A stretch of DNA of 64,000 nucleotides from Dipteronia dyeriana (lineage: Eukaryota; Streptophyta; Magnoliopsida; Sapindales; Sapindaceae). Position numbers and translations under genes: made by a program. The stretch is taken from positions 53,792,597-53,856,596 of the forward strand of contig CM065303.1 of the NCBI GenBank assembly GCA_032871835.1. The letters run 5' to 3'. Position 1 is the first letter of the stretch. Each line of letters opens with the position of its first letter. Of the stretch, positions 35,101 through 44,901 are shown in pieces. A model generated the notes under the pieces. It worked only from the letters and a program-made list of their open reading frames with translations. It ran no database searches and was not told the origin of the DNA.

Positions 35101-37820
35101 GTTTCATAATAGGCCATGATTGAATCATATCCATTCCAAATCTTTTCCGATCCTTTTGAAAGTCTTCCCACCAAATTAATGTATCGTTTTTGAAACAAAT
35201 TTCTACTAACAAAACTTTCAAACTTTCTTCAGTTTTCTGATATGTAATATATTATTCAACTTCTTCCAACCAATTAATAAATTCTTCAGTTTTCATATGT
35301 TCAGAAAAAATCGAAATCTTGGTTGATAATCGTTATAGCTCAAAAAATAATTATTGGAACCAAGAGAACCATTGAAACCCATTGAGAACCAAAATCAGAG
35401 TCCGAAAAAAAAAACTACCAAAATTTAAACCCTAAGAACTGCTTATGAAAAATAAATTCACTTGCAGCTTCAGGTGTGTGTGACGAGTGCGACTTTAATG
35501 GGTGTGATCTGAAATATCTAAAACTCGTGAGGCTGATTGTTAATTCTCGGAACTATCACACAAACACTCTCGCTCTTTTTTTATTTCAATTTTGTTTCTC
35601 TTTTTTTTTTTTCTTTTTTTCTTTTTTTTTTTATGGGGAGAATATGAAGGGTGAATATATGGTGTTTAGGAAGGTAGATGATTGTGGTCCGTAGATGCTG
35701 AGCCTAGCACATAGGTAGACCTGGTCGCTATGATATCAATTGACGCAGCGGAATACGGCGAAAATAAAAATGATCACTTTGTCAAACCCTGAGACACACT
35801 CAGACGAACCTTGACGCAGCGACCGGTAGTTACCCAAGCATGGACTGCTATGCAGGGGCCATCATTCCCTAATCTTCGTTAGAAAATGGTGCTCTCGAAT
35901 CCTCAAAGAGCTTATCGAATCCACGACAGATATATGTTCCAAAGGAACGGCTTTATTAATATTGATCAAAATGTTAAGAGTTACAATAATTAAAAATAGT
36001 AAGACTATTTATAATTAACTAATCCTAATACGACTCGAATACGACATTACTTAAAAAAGACTAAAATAAGAAAAGATCAAAACTAATCAGAATCTTCTTA
36101 GATTCATGACTCCTAACTTGACCGGAAAACAAAGATCAAATCTTACCCAAAAGGTAAGTTTGATTTATTTATAAAACCGAAATTTAATTCATAATTAAAC
36201 TAAAATAAATAAACTTACTAAACAAGAAAAGACCAAAATTAACAAAATAATAAAATAAAGAAATTGTTCGACATGGGCTGCGGTTCTTTCATCTTTGTCC
36301 TACATCAGTAAAATGTAAGTTTGATTTATTTTTAAAACCTAAATTTAATTCATAATCAAACTAAAATAAATAAACTTACTAAACAAGAAAAAACATAAAT
36401 TAACAAAATAATAAAATAAAGAAATTGCTCGACATGGGCCGCGATTCCTTCATCTTTGTTCTACATCAGAACTTGAGAATGAAATTGGATTTTATAATTT
36501 GTGGATCTTTCTTAAAAAAAATGTTCATTTGGTCTATTTTAAACTCATCTACGAGTTTGTTAGTTTTAAAAAATTATTTGTTTGATGGGTATATTTTAAA
36601 CTCACTTATGAGTTTGTTAGTTTAAAATCTTTCATGAGTTATATTTGAAATCTTTTATATATATATATAATTTGAGGGTTTTGGGCGACTGTCTCGTTAG
36701 ACTCCCTATAGGGCCGGGCTTACATCCCACTATTCTTCATTTTTATCATTATTATTTTTTATACAATACAAGGACACGCCGGACAATACCGGAGCAACGA
36801 AATGGTTAATCACCGTTAAATTTAAAGCATGTTAGTGTAGAATATGCAAACTCTCCCATCAAGATATATCAATACCAAACTAGTGTAATTTCCGCCATCT
36901 ATAATAATATCCATGTGGTCTCACCAGTTTTTAAGTATTGATTTTGTTGTGGTGTAGGGAAAATGGCCATCTTTACTCTTCCCAATCGTGATTAAAAATA
37001 TCGCAAAAGCCAAACATACTAGCGATTCTGGAGTCTACGACTCCGAAGGAGGGTATATTTTTATGCTTCTCCTATCTTCAAATTTATATTTTCATTGTAG
37101 TCAATATATATATATATTCAAATCAGTGTACACCGATGAATATTTATCGGTGTGTTGTATGTGGATAACTATATTCAATTGTTTTGACCCGGTGCATATG
37201 TAATTATCAATGTTTATATATAATCCAGTGATTCACATACAACATACGATAAACATTCATCGGTGCACAATGAGAAAAAAAAATGACAATATATATTTCA
37301 GCCCATCAGCCATTCGTTCTATTTAACCATTGAAAGTTGAGAAAAAATATATGCATCCAATTAAAGCATGTAATTTTCATCATTTAATTGTGGATTGTTT
37401 TCAATTTAAATGATTGAAGTATGTATAAACAGGTTCGTTCCATCAAAGTTCGAAGAGATTTTCAAAAACTATGCGCATACATGCCCAGATGCTTTAACAT
37501 CTGATGAACTCTCAGAAATGTTAAAGGCTAAAAGAAAACCTATGGATTACCTTGGATGGTTGGTGCCTTCTTCTTCTTCTTCTACATTAATTCATTTTTA
37601 TATTTATTAGAATTTTTTAGATTGTATCAGAAAATAGATTCCAAATATATAGTTATTTTTTTGCAGGATTGCTGCCTTCTTAGAATGGAAAGTATTGTTT
37701 TATATGTGCAAGGACGTGAATGGTTTGCTGCGCAAAGAAACGATCAGAGGTGTTTATGATGGAAGCCTCTTTGAACAAATGGAGAAGGAAAGACAATCTT
37801 CTAATAAAAAGAAAGCGTAA
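32119..37820 (+). CDS. Caleosin / peroxygenase, tandem copy 2
   Basis: Six exons: 32119-32158, 32229-32315, 32398-32483, 36958-37052, 37433-37558 and 37667-37820, with the same phases as copy 1, joining to 588 nt (195 aa). The EF-hand loop is [12 protein letters not shown] (28-39), and His23 and His91 are both kept. Differences from copy 1 include Gly for Arg at position 103, just before FVPSKF, Val/Leu changes in the hydrophobic segment, and one extra codon near the C-terminus (SSNKKKA). Predicted role is as for copy 1: Ca2+-dependent peroxygenase on lipid droplets or ER. Intron 3 is about 4.47 kb against 0.75 kb in copy 1, because of an LTR retrotransposon on the opposite strand. The reading frame and splice dinucleotides are intact, but the large insertion could lower or alter expression. 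Confidence 0.9.
33793..34359 (-). repeat. 3' LTR (567 bp)
   Basis: Starts TGACGCAGCGG and ends CCTACATCA on the plus strand. Nearly identical to 35741-36307. Confidence 0.88.
34556..35221 (-). pseudogene. Gag remnant of the non-autonomous LTR element
   Basis: The minus-strand frame 34832-35221 (129 codons) contains [33 protein letters not shown], then an acidic tail. The WW..L/F..I.SW..MK..M...FLP order matches the retrotransposon gag domain of Ty3/gypsy elements. A second frame at 34556-34825 has [14 protein letters not shown], a phrase typical of the region before the 3' LTR of plant retrotransposons. No protease or RT is present. The frame is truncated on both sides, so it is not a host gene. 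Confidence 0.6.
35741..36468 (-). repeat. 5' LTR with internal 160-bp tandem duplication
   Basis: 35741-36307 matches the other LTR. 36308-36468 repeats about 36150-36307 (GTAAGTTTGATTTATTT through CTACATCA) with several differences. The GAACT target duplication lies after the second unit, so the duplicated segment belongs to the element. Confidence 0.82.
37120..37275. mobile_element. Small foldback/MITE in intron 4 of caleosin gene 2
   Basis: Arms of about 40 bp pair imperfectly: TGTACACCGATGAATATTTA TCGGTGTG on the left and, complemented, TGCACCGATGAATGTTTATC GTATG on the right, separated by about 60 bp. It is not present in the same intron of copy 1. It would form a hairpin in the pre-mRNA. 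Confidence 0.6.
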
Positions 37821-38290
37821 TTACTAATTACTCTCGCACTTAACATCAATTCGTAAAATTTGGATTTAATGTAGATGTCTAGCTGCATTATTTTTTTCTA
37901 TCAGGAATTCAAGATATATATGTATATATGTTCGCGAGTAGACGTGAATGGTCTTGATTACAGCCTTGATAAGTTGAATTAGATCGCTCATGAATTTGTA
38001 TAAACATCCGGATAGAAAATTGATAGATGCAAAGTCCACATGAGAGTTTTTGTTTGAATGCTTTTAAAATTAAAAACAAATAGAAGAATTGTTTGCACAT
38101 TAAAGAAGATATATCATAATTTGTTTTTTTTTCTGTCATGCAGTGCTGTATAAAGACTCCCAAGACTATATCCGGTGGATGGTCCAGATTCAATATTTGA
38201 CAAATTTATGATGTAAATGTTGGTTTGATTGAATATAGTATTTCAGTGTTTTGTGATAAGATGACCATATTCATCTAGGCATGTAAAAGT

Positions 38291-38611
38291 GTTATTTTAT
38301 ATGATTGTTACATATTAATGCTTCATTTCATATATTTGTTTGATAATTTAATGATTCTTTGATTTGTCTATTCAATAACATTTGGATTTTTGAAAATTGT
38401 CTCATAGAGTCATAGTAACATTAAACATATATAACTTCATTGTGAGTTGGGTTTAACATTAAACATATTAAACATTTTGAGATTTCCTTTAAAAGTTCTA
38501 AGGATAGAAACTCTCTAGAAAATCTACAGCTATAAAATCCATTTGAAGAAGCTCTTTACCCAATATAATACTTTACGGTTGTTGTTAACTGCCTAAGCAT
38601 TTTATAATTAA
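38291..38611. other. Spacer after caleosin copy 2
   Basis: The first ~100 bp still belong to the duplicated block. Nothing else is recognised. Confidence 0.5.
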
Positions 38612-40411
38612 AGGAAATTATCATTTTGGTCCTTATATTTTGACCGACAATGACGATTTTAACCGACAATGTCTTTCCATTTTAGCTCCTGTGATCCCTA
38701 AGTTTTTAAAAATCCATCAATTCAGTCCCTCAATTAGTGAACCGTTAGTCAAATTTAACGTTTCAAATGGTATTTTTATCTTTCAATAATGATATGCCAC
38801 GTGTCACCATAAAATAAATAGGAAAGAATATATATATATATATATATAATATTACAAAATAAAATTAATATACAATTACAAATTATAAACAAAAATAAAT
38901 AAAAATTCCTTCATCTTCATATTACAAATTATTAACAAAAAATTACACATTAATTAAAAATAAAAATAAAACTCTATCTCAATCTTCATCTTCAATATCA
39001 ACAAACTCCATCTTTATCTTCAATATCATCATCGATCCATCAATTTCTTCATCACAACCAACCAACACAGAACACAAATTAATTCCAAGAACAAAAACAC
39101 AAATAAAATAAAACTATATATTAAACACTAAAAAGAGTCTTTGTATTTTTTCAGACACACATTCTCTCTCCCAAACAAAACTCTTTCCCTCTCATCGACC
39201 ATCGATATCTCTCTCCCTCATCGACCATCGACCATCGACCATCCCTCTCTCTCTCTCTATGTTCTCTCATCAACCATCTAATTTGGGGTTTATGTTTTCG
39301 ATTTGTGTTTGTATGTATGGTAGGAATGGCCAGTGCAGCAACCAGACCGTCGCGAAGGGAGAGGTCGTGTTCCTCCTTTCACGATGGATCTGGGTTTGTT
39401 TTTGGGGTGGTAGGTGTTTCAACGGTTTGAATTTGGTGGGTGGGTTGTGTGGTAGTAGCTGGAGGTTGGGGGTGGTGGTTCACGGTGGCTCTATTCGCCG
39501 CGAAAGAGAGCCTCCCCTTCCATGGAGTTCATGGTTGATATAGTCTTTTTGTTTTTGATGAATGTTTTTGTTTTATGGGTTTGTTTATTTTTTATGAATG
39601 TTTTAATAGTTGGAGATTGGGTGGAGACAATGGTGGTAGGGTCGATGATTGAATGTTTGAGAGAGGGAGATCGAGAGACATTGATTACCAAAAAAAATGG
39701 TTTGGCCAAAAAGGGTTTTGTTTTGTAAGGGGACTTAATTATCTAGGAATTTTTTTTGTCTTTCTGCTTTGGTTTTCTTGTTGCCTTGGTGTTCTGTTTT
39801 TTTTCTTTTGGCCTGGTCTGGTTTGTTTATGCTTGTCGTTGGCCTTGCTCTTCAACAATAATACTTTTAATGTTCAAAAAAATAAAGAAGAGAAATAAAA
39901 GAAAAACTTATTTTTGTTAGGGTGATTTCTGAACATGTGATTTTGTTTGAGTAATGGATTATGGATTTAAGGATTTCAATCCTAGAGAACAACTTATTTT
40001 TCATTTTTTTTTACATTCTATATTTAAAAAATAAACATATAAAAAGGGTCCAAAATATTTTATATTATAATTAATTTTTTTACAATTTCATTTTATTTAT
40101 TATTTTAAGTTTATTTTTAAAAAATAAAATTGGTGACACGTGTCAAATGTTTATAGGAAATTAGATAGATGAAAGTTGTTGATTTTTTAAAAAAATTTAA
40201 GGGTAAAATTGTACTTTTATTTTGTTAAACGAAAAGGTAAGGGTAAAATAGTCATTTTATTGTTTCTGTGAGGGTTGACCGTTAAAAATTTGATCAAAGG
40301 GACTAAATTGATGAGTTTTTGAAAACAAATGGACCATCCCGATGAAAAAAGGAAAGACAATTAAAAATGTCATTGTCCACCGTAACATAAGGACCAAAAT
40401 GATAATTTTTC
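38612..40411. mobile_element. Non-autonomous MULE, 1.8 kb, TSD TATAATTAA
   Basis: TIRs of about 140 bp: AATTATCATTTTGGTCCTTA then GACAATGAC..TTTTAA.. and TCAATTCAGTCCCT on the left, mirrored on the right. A perfect 9-bp duplication TATAATTAA lies at 38603-38611 and 40412-40420. No transposase is present. The interior has a CT tract with reiterated ATCGACCATCG words (39190-39245), then less AT-rich sequence with short frames (39259-39728) that may be captured gene DNA but resemble nothing I recognise. Confidence 0.88.
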
Positions 40412-40420
40412 TATAATTAA

Positions 40421-40794
40421 TGAATAGATCATTTGATATTATATTTACACAAGTTTTTGACAGTTATAATATCAAATAGGATGGGCTGGCATGCCGCCTC
40501 CGTTCACGGAAGGGGAAGCTCGGTCTCCTCTTTCCATGAAGATCCATCGGATTTGGTACATGGAGATGTCCATCTTTAAAGAGAGAATAAAATATCCATT
40601 CTACTTTTGAAGCTCGTCATATATGATATATGCAGAATAAAATAATTTGATCACTGGTATAGTTGTATGTTTGTTTACCCTCTCGAATCTTGATCCTTTT
40701 GCTCTCTGGTCCAGATCATATACTTCATACTTGCAGCAGTTAATATCAAAAATTCAAGTCATTGCTAATAATGATTAATTTTGGGTTCAAAAAA
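40421..40794. other. Spacer between two long-TIR elements
   Basis: Nothing recognised apart from a short GC-richer segment (40485-40540). Confidence 0.5.
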
Positions 40795-42005
40795 TAAATA
40801 ACACTTTTTGGAGGTGACGTTTCAACACTGTCACTGCTTTAATAACTTATGTTTAAAAGACACTTATTATAGTGAACGGACAAAAATGCCCACAATAGTT
40901 GTTCCATCAGAGTCTTTCATTCATTTTTTACAGTGAGAGTTTTGAAATAGAGAGAGAAAGTTTCGTTGAAACTCAGGCGCTACGCAAACGCATTCGGGGG
41001 TCGAGCAGCTCTCCCAGAGCTTTTTTTTTTCCGGCCAGTACTTCAAAAAAAATATTTTCGATACATTAAAAAAAATTCTCGATCTTTTGAAAATATTCTC
41101 GATCCTTTAAAAAAATTCTCGAAAAATATTCTCGATCCTTTGAAAAAAATCTCGATCATTTGACAAAAATTCTTGATCCTTTAAAAAATATTCTCGATCC
41201 TTTAAAAAATATTCTCAATCTTTTGAAAAAAATTATAGATCATTTGAAAAAAATCTCGATCATTTGACACAAAATCTCGATGCTTTGAAAAAAATCTCGA
41301 TCATTTGAAAAATATTCTCGATCATTTGAAAAAAAATCTAGATCATTTGACAAAAAATCTCGATCCTTTAAAAAATCTTCTCGATCATTTGAGAAAAATT
41401 TTCGATCCTTTAAAAAATATTATCGATCCTTTAAAAAATATTATCGATCCTTTGAAAAAAAAAGCTCGATCCTTTGAAAAATATTCTCGATTCGATCATT
41501 TGAAAAAAAATCTTGATCCTTTGAAAAAAATTCTCGATCCTTTGAAAATTTCTTGATCCTTTTACAAATGCTCGATTATTTAAAAAGTAAGCTCGATCAT
41601 ATTTAAAAAAAAACTTGATTTGGCTATAAATGTGCTCGATTTAACTAAACATTATTATCAAAAATAAAATGCTCGATCCTTTGAAAAATAAAATGTTCAT
41701 ACATGTTCATACAAAGACTGGATAACAAACTATAATGAATGGATATATTGTTAAACTACACAGAAATATATAAAAATATATAAACGAAGATCACAAATAT
41801 TAGTTATCTTTTTGTGCAGAATCTGGGCAGAAACAAGTTTTTTGGAGAGAGAGATGAGTTATCGTTTTCAAAGTGTAGATGGAAACACAATGAGATTAAA
41901 AAATAGATTTTTTAAGGGCAATTTGGGTAGTTCACATTTTAAACTTAAGTTATTAAAGTGGTGACATCACTGTAACACACATAAAAAAAATATGACATAT
42001 CTCAC
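40795..42005. mobile_element. Long-TIR element (probable MULE), family E, copy 2
   Basis: The left end (AACACTTTTTGGAGGTGACG, ACTGTCACTGCTTTAATAAC, TTATGTTT) pairs with the complement of the right end (GATGTCACCACTTTAATAAC, TTAAGTTT). The TIR core matches the element at 29785-31020. Most of the interior is a minisatellite. Nothing is recognised from 42006 to 42407. Confidence 0.6.
41055..41700 (+). repeat. Minisatellite, unit about 20 bp (CTCGATCCTTTGAAAAAAAT)
   Basis: About 30 diverged units of CTCGATC(C/A)TTTGAAAAAAAT with variable A-run length. The open frames across it (40966-41163, 41305-41556) read as LDPLKK/LDHLKK heptad-like repeats only because the unit length is near a multiple of three in places. 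No translation start context or homology supports a gene. Confidence 0.85.
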
Positions 42006-42407
42006 CATTTCCACGTTACTTTTTTATCGGTGATAATATATATGGTGAATTTGGATCAAGCTTGGTGTTTGGTTTGACGAATTAGAACAATACAACATTA
42101 CAAATTCCTAGTAACATAACATTATTCAGTATTCCATAAGGTGTCACTGCAATTGTAATTCATCTTTGATTATGGATAATCCAAAATCTTACCAATTGGT
42201 TTAGTTTACTTTTCCTTCAAATCTCCAACTTAATTTGTTACAAAATAACACATTTTTCATCAATTAAAACATCCATGTTTGATATATAGACCGGATATTT
42301 ACAATTGTCAAATTGGAATTGTGATGATGTGTTGAAGGATTAAAACAAAGTTTTATTTATTTTTATTTTTTTTAAATTCTTAGCACACATTAAAAAAAAA
42401 GATATTT

Positions 42408-42588
42408 TTAGGTGAACATTGTTACACTAATGACCATTCCATCCAATTTCATCAAATGAACGATATTTTGGTAAATAAGAGGAAGACATTAATTTATTTA
42501 TTTTAGATGTTTTTGGAAATCAATTTTTTCTTTTATTTTTTGTAACAAATAATTATATTTAGTGTATGTATATATGTATACCATATCT

Positions 42589-42593
<5 letters not shown>
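42408..42593 (+). repeat. Left arm of inverted repeat framing the endogenous virus
   Basis: The arm runs from GAACATTGTTACACTAATGA to CCATATCTCAA and is an inverted relative of 50255-50457 over about 185-200 bp. Shared words include GACATTAATTTATTTATTTT, AGATGTTTTTGGAAATCAA and ATAATTATATTTAGTGTAT. The similarity stops at the outer edges and at the (AT)n tract inside. Confidence 0.8.

Positions 42594-42646
<53 letters not shown>
42591..42646. repeat. (AT)n microsatellite, 56 bp, left border
   Basis: Uninterrupted AT dinucleotides between the left inverted-repeat arm and the next segment. It mirrors the TA/GA tract at the other border of the viral insert. Confidence 0.95.
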
Positions 42647-42649
<3 letters not shown>

Positions 42650-42810
42650 TGTTCGAGAAATCGATCGTCTAGGTCGATTAATCGACTCAATACAGCTAAT
42701 CGGCAGCAAACTGAGATGAAATGGGCAAAATCGGCCTTATTAGTTATTACTCGGTGACCAATTAATCGCTGATTAATCAGCCAAATTGCCAAATCGGTAA
42801 TTAATCGAAT
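42647..42810. mobile_element. hAT-like terminus or MITE fragment
   Basis: Begins CAGTGTTCGAGAAATCGATC directly after the (AT)n tract, then repeats TCGATTAATCGA, GCTAATCGG and CGCTGATTAATCAG words. CAGTGTT plus CGATTAAT repeats are common at ends of non-autonomous hAT-type elements. The opposite terminus was not found. It could instead be part of the viral leader. Confidence 0.35.
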
Positions 42811-43014
42811 ATAAAAGACACCACAGTACAAAATACAGCACAATAAGAATCATTATGGAATAACAGAGAAGATAATCAAACAACAATAATGATAACAATA
42901 CAACAATAGCAATGGTCCTATAGATACGTGGCATTGTTACACCAAATTTATCCCTCAACAAAGCTGTTATAAGCAGAGTTGATATGGAAATGTCTTGGTT
43001 TCCAGTCTATATAT

Positions 43015-43030
43015 CCAGACCAGATACCAG
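43015..43030 (-). promoter_or_regulatory. Possible tRNA-Met primer-binding site of the viral element
   Basis: The minus strand reads CTGGTATCTGGTCTGG. The first TGGTATC matches the site complementary to initiator Met-tRNA used by caulimovirids; the rest has diverged. Its place, downstream of the TATA-like and poly(A) sites and before the genome end, is as expected. Confidence 0.35.
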
Positions 43031-43139
43031 ATTATAATAAAGCATATAAAATTGATAAGGAATTGAGCAATAGTAATCTTACAATGCTATTACAGAACTT
43101 AGGTCTGACAACAATGATGTCAAAGAAATAAGTCACTCT

Positions 43140-43145
43140 TTTATT
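43140..43145 (-). promoter_or_regulatory. Possible viral poly(A) signal
   Basis: AATAAA on the minus strand, about 110 bases downstream of the TATA-like run. This spacing suits a terminally redundant pararetroviral transcript. Confidence 0.35.
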
Positions 43146-43255
43146 TAAAGTAGTTCAGAAATTTACAATGAAAGAGAGAAAGGAAAGATAGATGCTTCGT
43201 AGAGCAATCAGAGAAATAGAACTAAACTGAACTTGGGGTTTTACAAGAATGAAAG

Positions 43256-43270
43256 CTCATATATATAATG
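43256..43270 (-). promoter_or_regulatory. Possible viral promoter TATA box
   Basis: The minus strand reads TTCATTATATATATGAGC, after the end of ORF2 and before the candidate poly(A) and primer sites. No activity can be inferred. Confidence 0.35.
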
Positions 43271-43453
43271 AAACATAAACTCTGGTAAGTAAACCATGGT
43301 CAAGTTGAAACTGTGGTCAAGTTGCTTTAAACTGTCGGCAAGCCATGGTCGAGTTGCTTTTGTGGTTTGGTTTTCTGCTTTCCCGTCTGTCTTTTGTCAT
43401 TGTCTGCTTTTACTTTTCTGTCTGTCTGGGATATGTCATGGATAAGATTCCAA

Positions 43454-44901
43454 TTAATCATGACCGAAATATGTCGATGGGTCTTGGCTGTCAAATGGGT
43501 CCCCGTCTGATCCACCATTATTGTCTGATCCTACAGAACCAGCCTGGGACATGCTAGCCATAGTATTCTTCATTTCTTCAGCTATTCTCATAAGTTCATC
43601 AGGAGATAAAGCAGCAGCGATTCTGGCCTGGTTTTGAGATTTGGCTATTAAGAAGCTGGATTGGTCATTTGCTTTGGTGATACAATATGTTGAAATGTCT
43701 GTCAGCCACTTGGTGACTTTGTCCTTTCCTAAATTGGCAAGATCCATGCCACTCCACCATTTTATTTTTACTTGTCGACCGAAGTATGGGACATTTACAT
43801 TTCCAATTAATTTTTCTTGGATGGAATATTCCAACATGAGAATCCAAGTCAAATTAAATTGGACAAAGAATAGGAATAAATCTGGGTAGAATTCCCAGGT
43901 GTCTGGTCTTTCAACATTAGCTACCCAGAAGGAATAGCTTTCTTTGACAGGGGTGGAAGAAAGTCGATAATAGGGCCATATTTGTCCCACCATTCAAGGA
44001 ACCAATATGGAAGATCAATAGTGAAATTTTTGTCAAAATATAAGAGCCAGGAAAGAGAGTTTCCAGGGTTCTGGCCATAAAAGAATTTGGTCCAAGCATC
44101 CCTGTAATCCCAATAAGAGAATTCAGAGATGTGAAAAATCCTGCTGAAATTTCTGGTTATGTTTGGGTTACCACCCCATTGTTCTAAGGTGATAATTTTA
44201 CAAATTTTTATTTTTCTAAAAATCAATTTTTCTTTGTCAACTTTGTCAAAGACATCTGAGATATATATGGAGTCAGTGTCCACCAAAATAAATTCATAAA
44301 AGATGTGTCTTTTGGTCAAGTCTTCAGGGACTTTTCCAAAAAGAGGATTGATGAGTTCATCTGCCATCTTTTTGGGTTCTTTAAAATAATGGTCCTCCAA
44401 ATATGGATCTTCCAAAACGAAAAATCTGTCAAAAAATGGTTTGTTGATATACGAATATGTCGGGTGATTGATTTTTGGAAGGGCCGTTGCAAGTGATTGG
44501 GCCTGTAATTGGGCTGTATTTTGTTGAGTCTGTAATTTGTCTTGTTTATTGGAATGCTGGCTGATATTGGAAGATAGCACTTTTTTGAAAGGAATGTTGT
44601 CAATAGCTAATGGGGAAAAAGGGTTATTTGTGTGGACTGGACTTTGACTGGGACTACGACTAGTAGATGGTCCAGCCGAGGGTAGAGGTGGAAATGTGAT
44701 AGGTAACTGGTGAGGGGATCTAGGTTGTGAAAGCATAGATATAGCGTACTTGTCTTTGTGGCTTACTCTTGGAGAGGCCTGATAAGTCTGAGATGATAAG
44801 TCTGATCTTTTGTCAAATAAGTCAAATAAGTCAAATAAGTCAGGCTTCGAACCTCTGCCACCAGAGCTTCGGCCTCCACCTCCGCCTCTATTACTGGTCA
44901 T
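43454..44901 (-). pseudogene. Endogenous viral ORF2, unknown function, frameshifted
   Basis: Begins at ATG 44899-44901 and stays open to 43921 (326 codons), then continues in another frame to the stop at 43454-43456. Together this is roughly 480 codons with a single break at about 43930-43965. The N-terminus is Gly/Arg/Ser-rich, followed by a Ser/Pro/Gln-rich stretch (about 50-150), a mixed alpha/beta-looking region with Trp-rich motifs (WLLYFDKNF, WFLEWWDKYG) and an acidic Asp/Gly-rich C-terminus ending in YFGHD. I recognise no enzyme domain. Its place directly after RNase H fits the second ORF of Florendovirus-like elements, for which no function is established. Its start overlaps the ORF1 stop (ATGA). 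Confidence 0.7.
44898..44901 (-). promoter_or_regulatory. ATGA stop/start overlap between viral ORF1 and ORF2
   Basis: The ORF1 stop TGA (44898-44900) and the ORF2 start ATG (44899-44901) share two bases. Such overlaps in caulimovirids are linked to termination-reinitiation or leaky scanning. Confidence 0.7.

Larger units (their letters stand above)
33793..36468 (-). mobile_element. Non-autonomous LTR retrotransposon in intron 3 of caleosin gene 2, TSD GAACT
   Basis: Two direct LTRs (33793-34359 and 35741-36468) bound a 1.38-kb interior. A perfect 5-bp duplication GAACT lies at 33788-33792 and 36469-36473. LTR ends are TGATG..CGTCA on the minus strand. On that strand the primer-binding region TTGATATCATAGC (complement of 35726-35738) resembles the initiator-Met tRNA site, and a purine tract AAGAATGGGTGA precedes the 3' LTR. 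The interior holds only a gag-like remnant and no pol, so it is a TRIM/TR-GAG-sized non-autonomous element. By eye I count about 16 substitutions over 567 aligned LTR bases (near 3%), which suggests a fairly recent insertion. Confidence 0.9.
31990..38400 (+). repeat. Tandem gene duplication, unit 2
   Basis: Homologous to 25410-28960 from upstream of the start codon to beyond the 3' end (GGTGGATGGTCCAGATTCAA near 38170, compared with GGTGGACGGTCCAGATTAGA near 28665). It is enlarged by an LTR retrotransposon in intron 3 and a small foldback element in intron 4. Confidence 0.85.

Noticed and set aside
39259..39898. Several 70-95-codon frames in the MULE at 38612-40411
   Set aside because: They may derive from captured DNA, but no protein family is recognisable and they overlap on both strands.
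41305..41556. Open frame encoding LDPLKK/LDHLKK repeats that looks like a coiled-coil protein
   Set aside because: It is a direct translation of a 20-bp minisatellite inside a non-autonomous transposon. Neighbouring units are out of frame, and there is no homology or gene context.
41055..41700. CRISPR-like array
   Set aside because: Repeats are contiguous with no unique spacers, in a plant transposon; it is a minisatellite.
42566..42757. Open frame with an Ile-Tyr repeat
   Set aside because: Translation of the (AT)n microsatellite.
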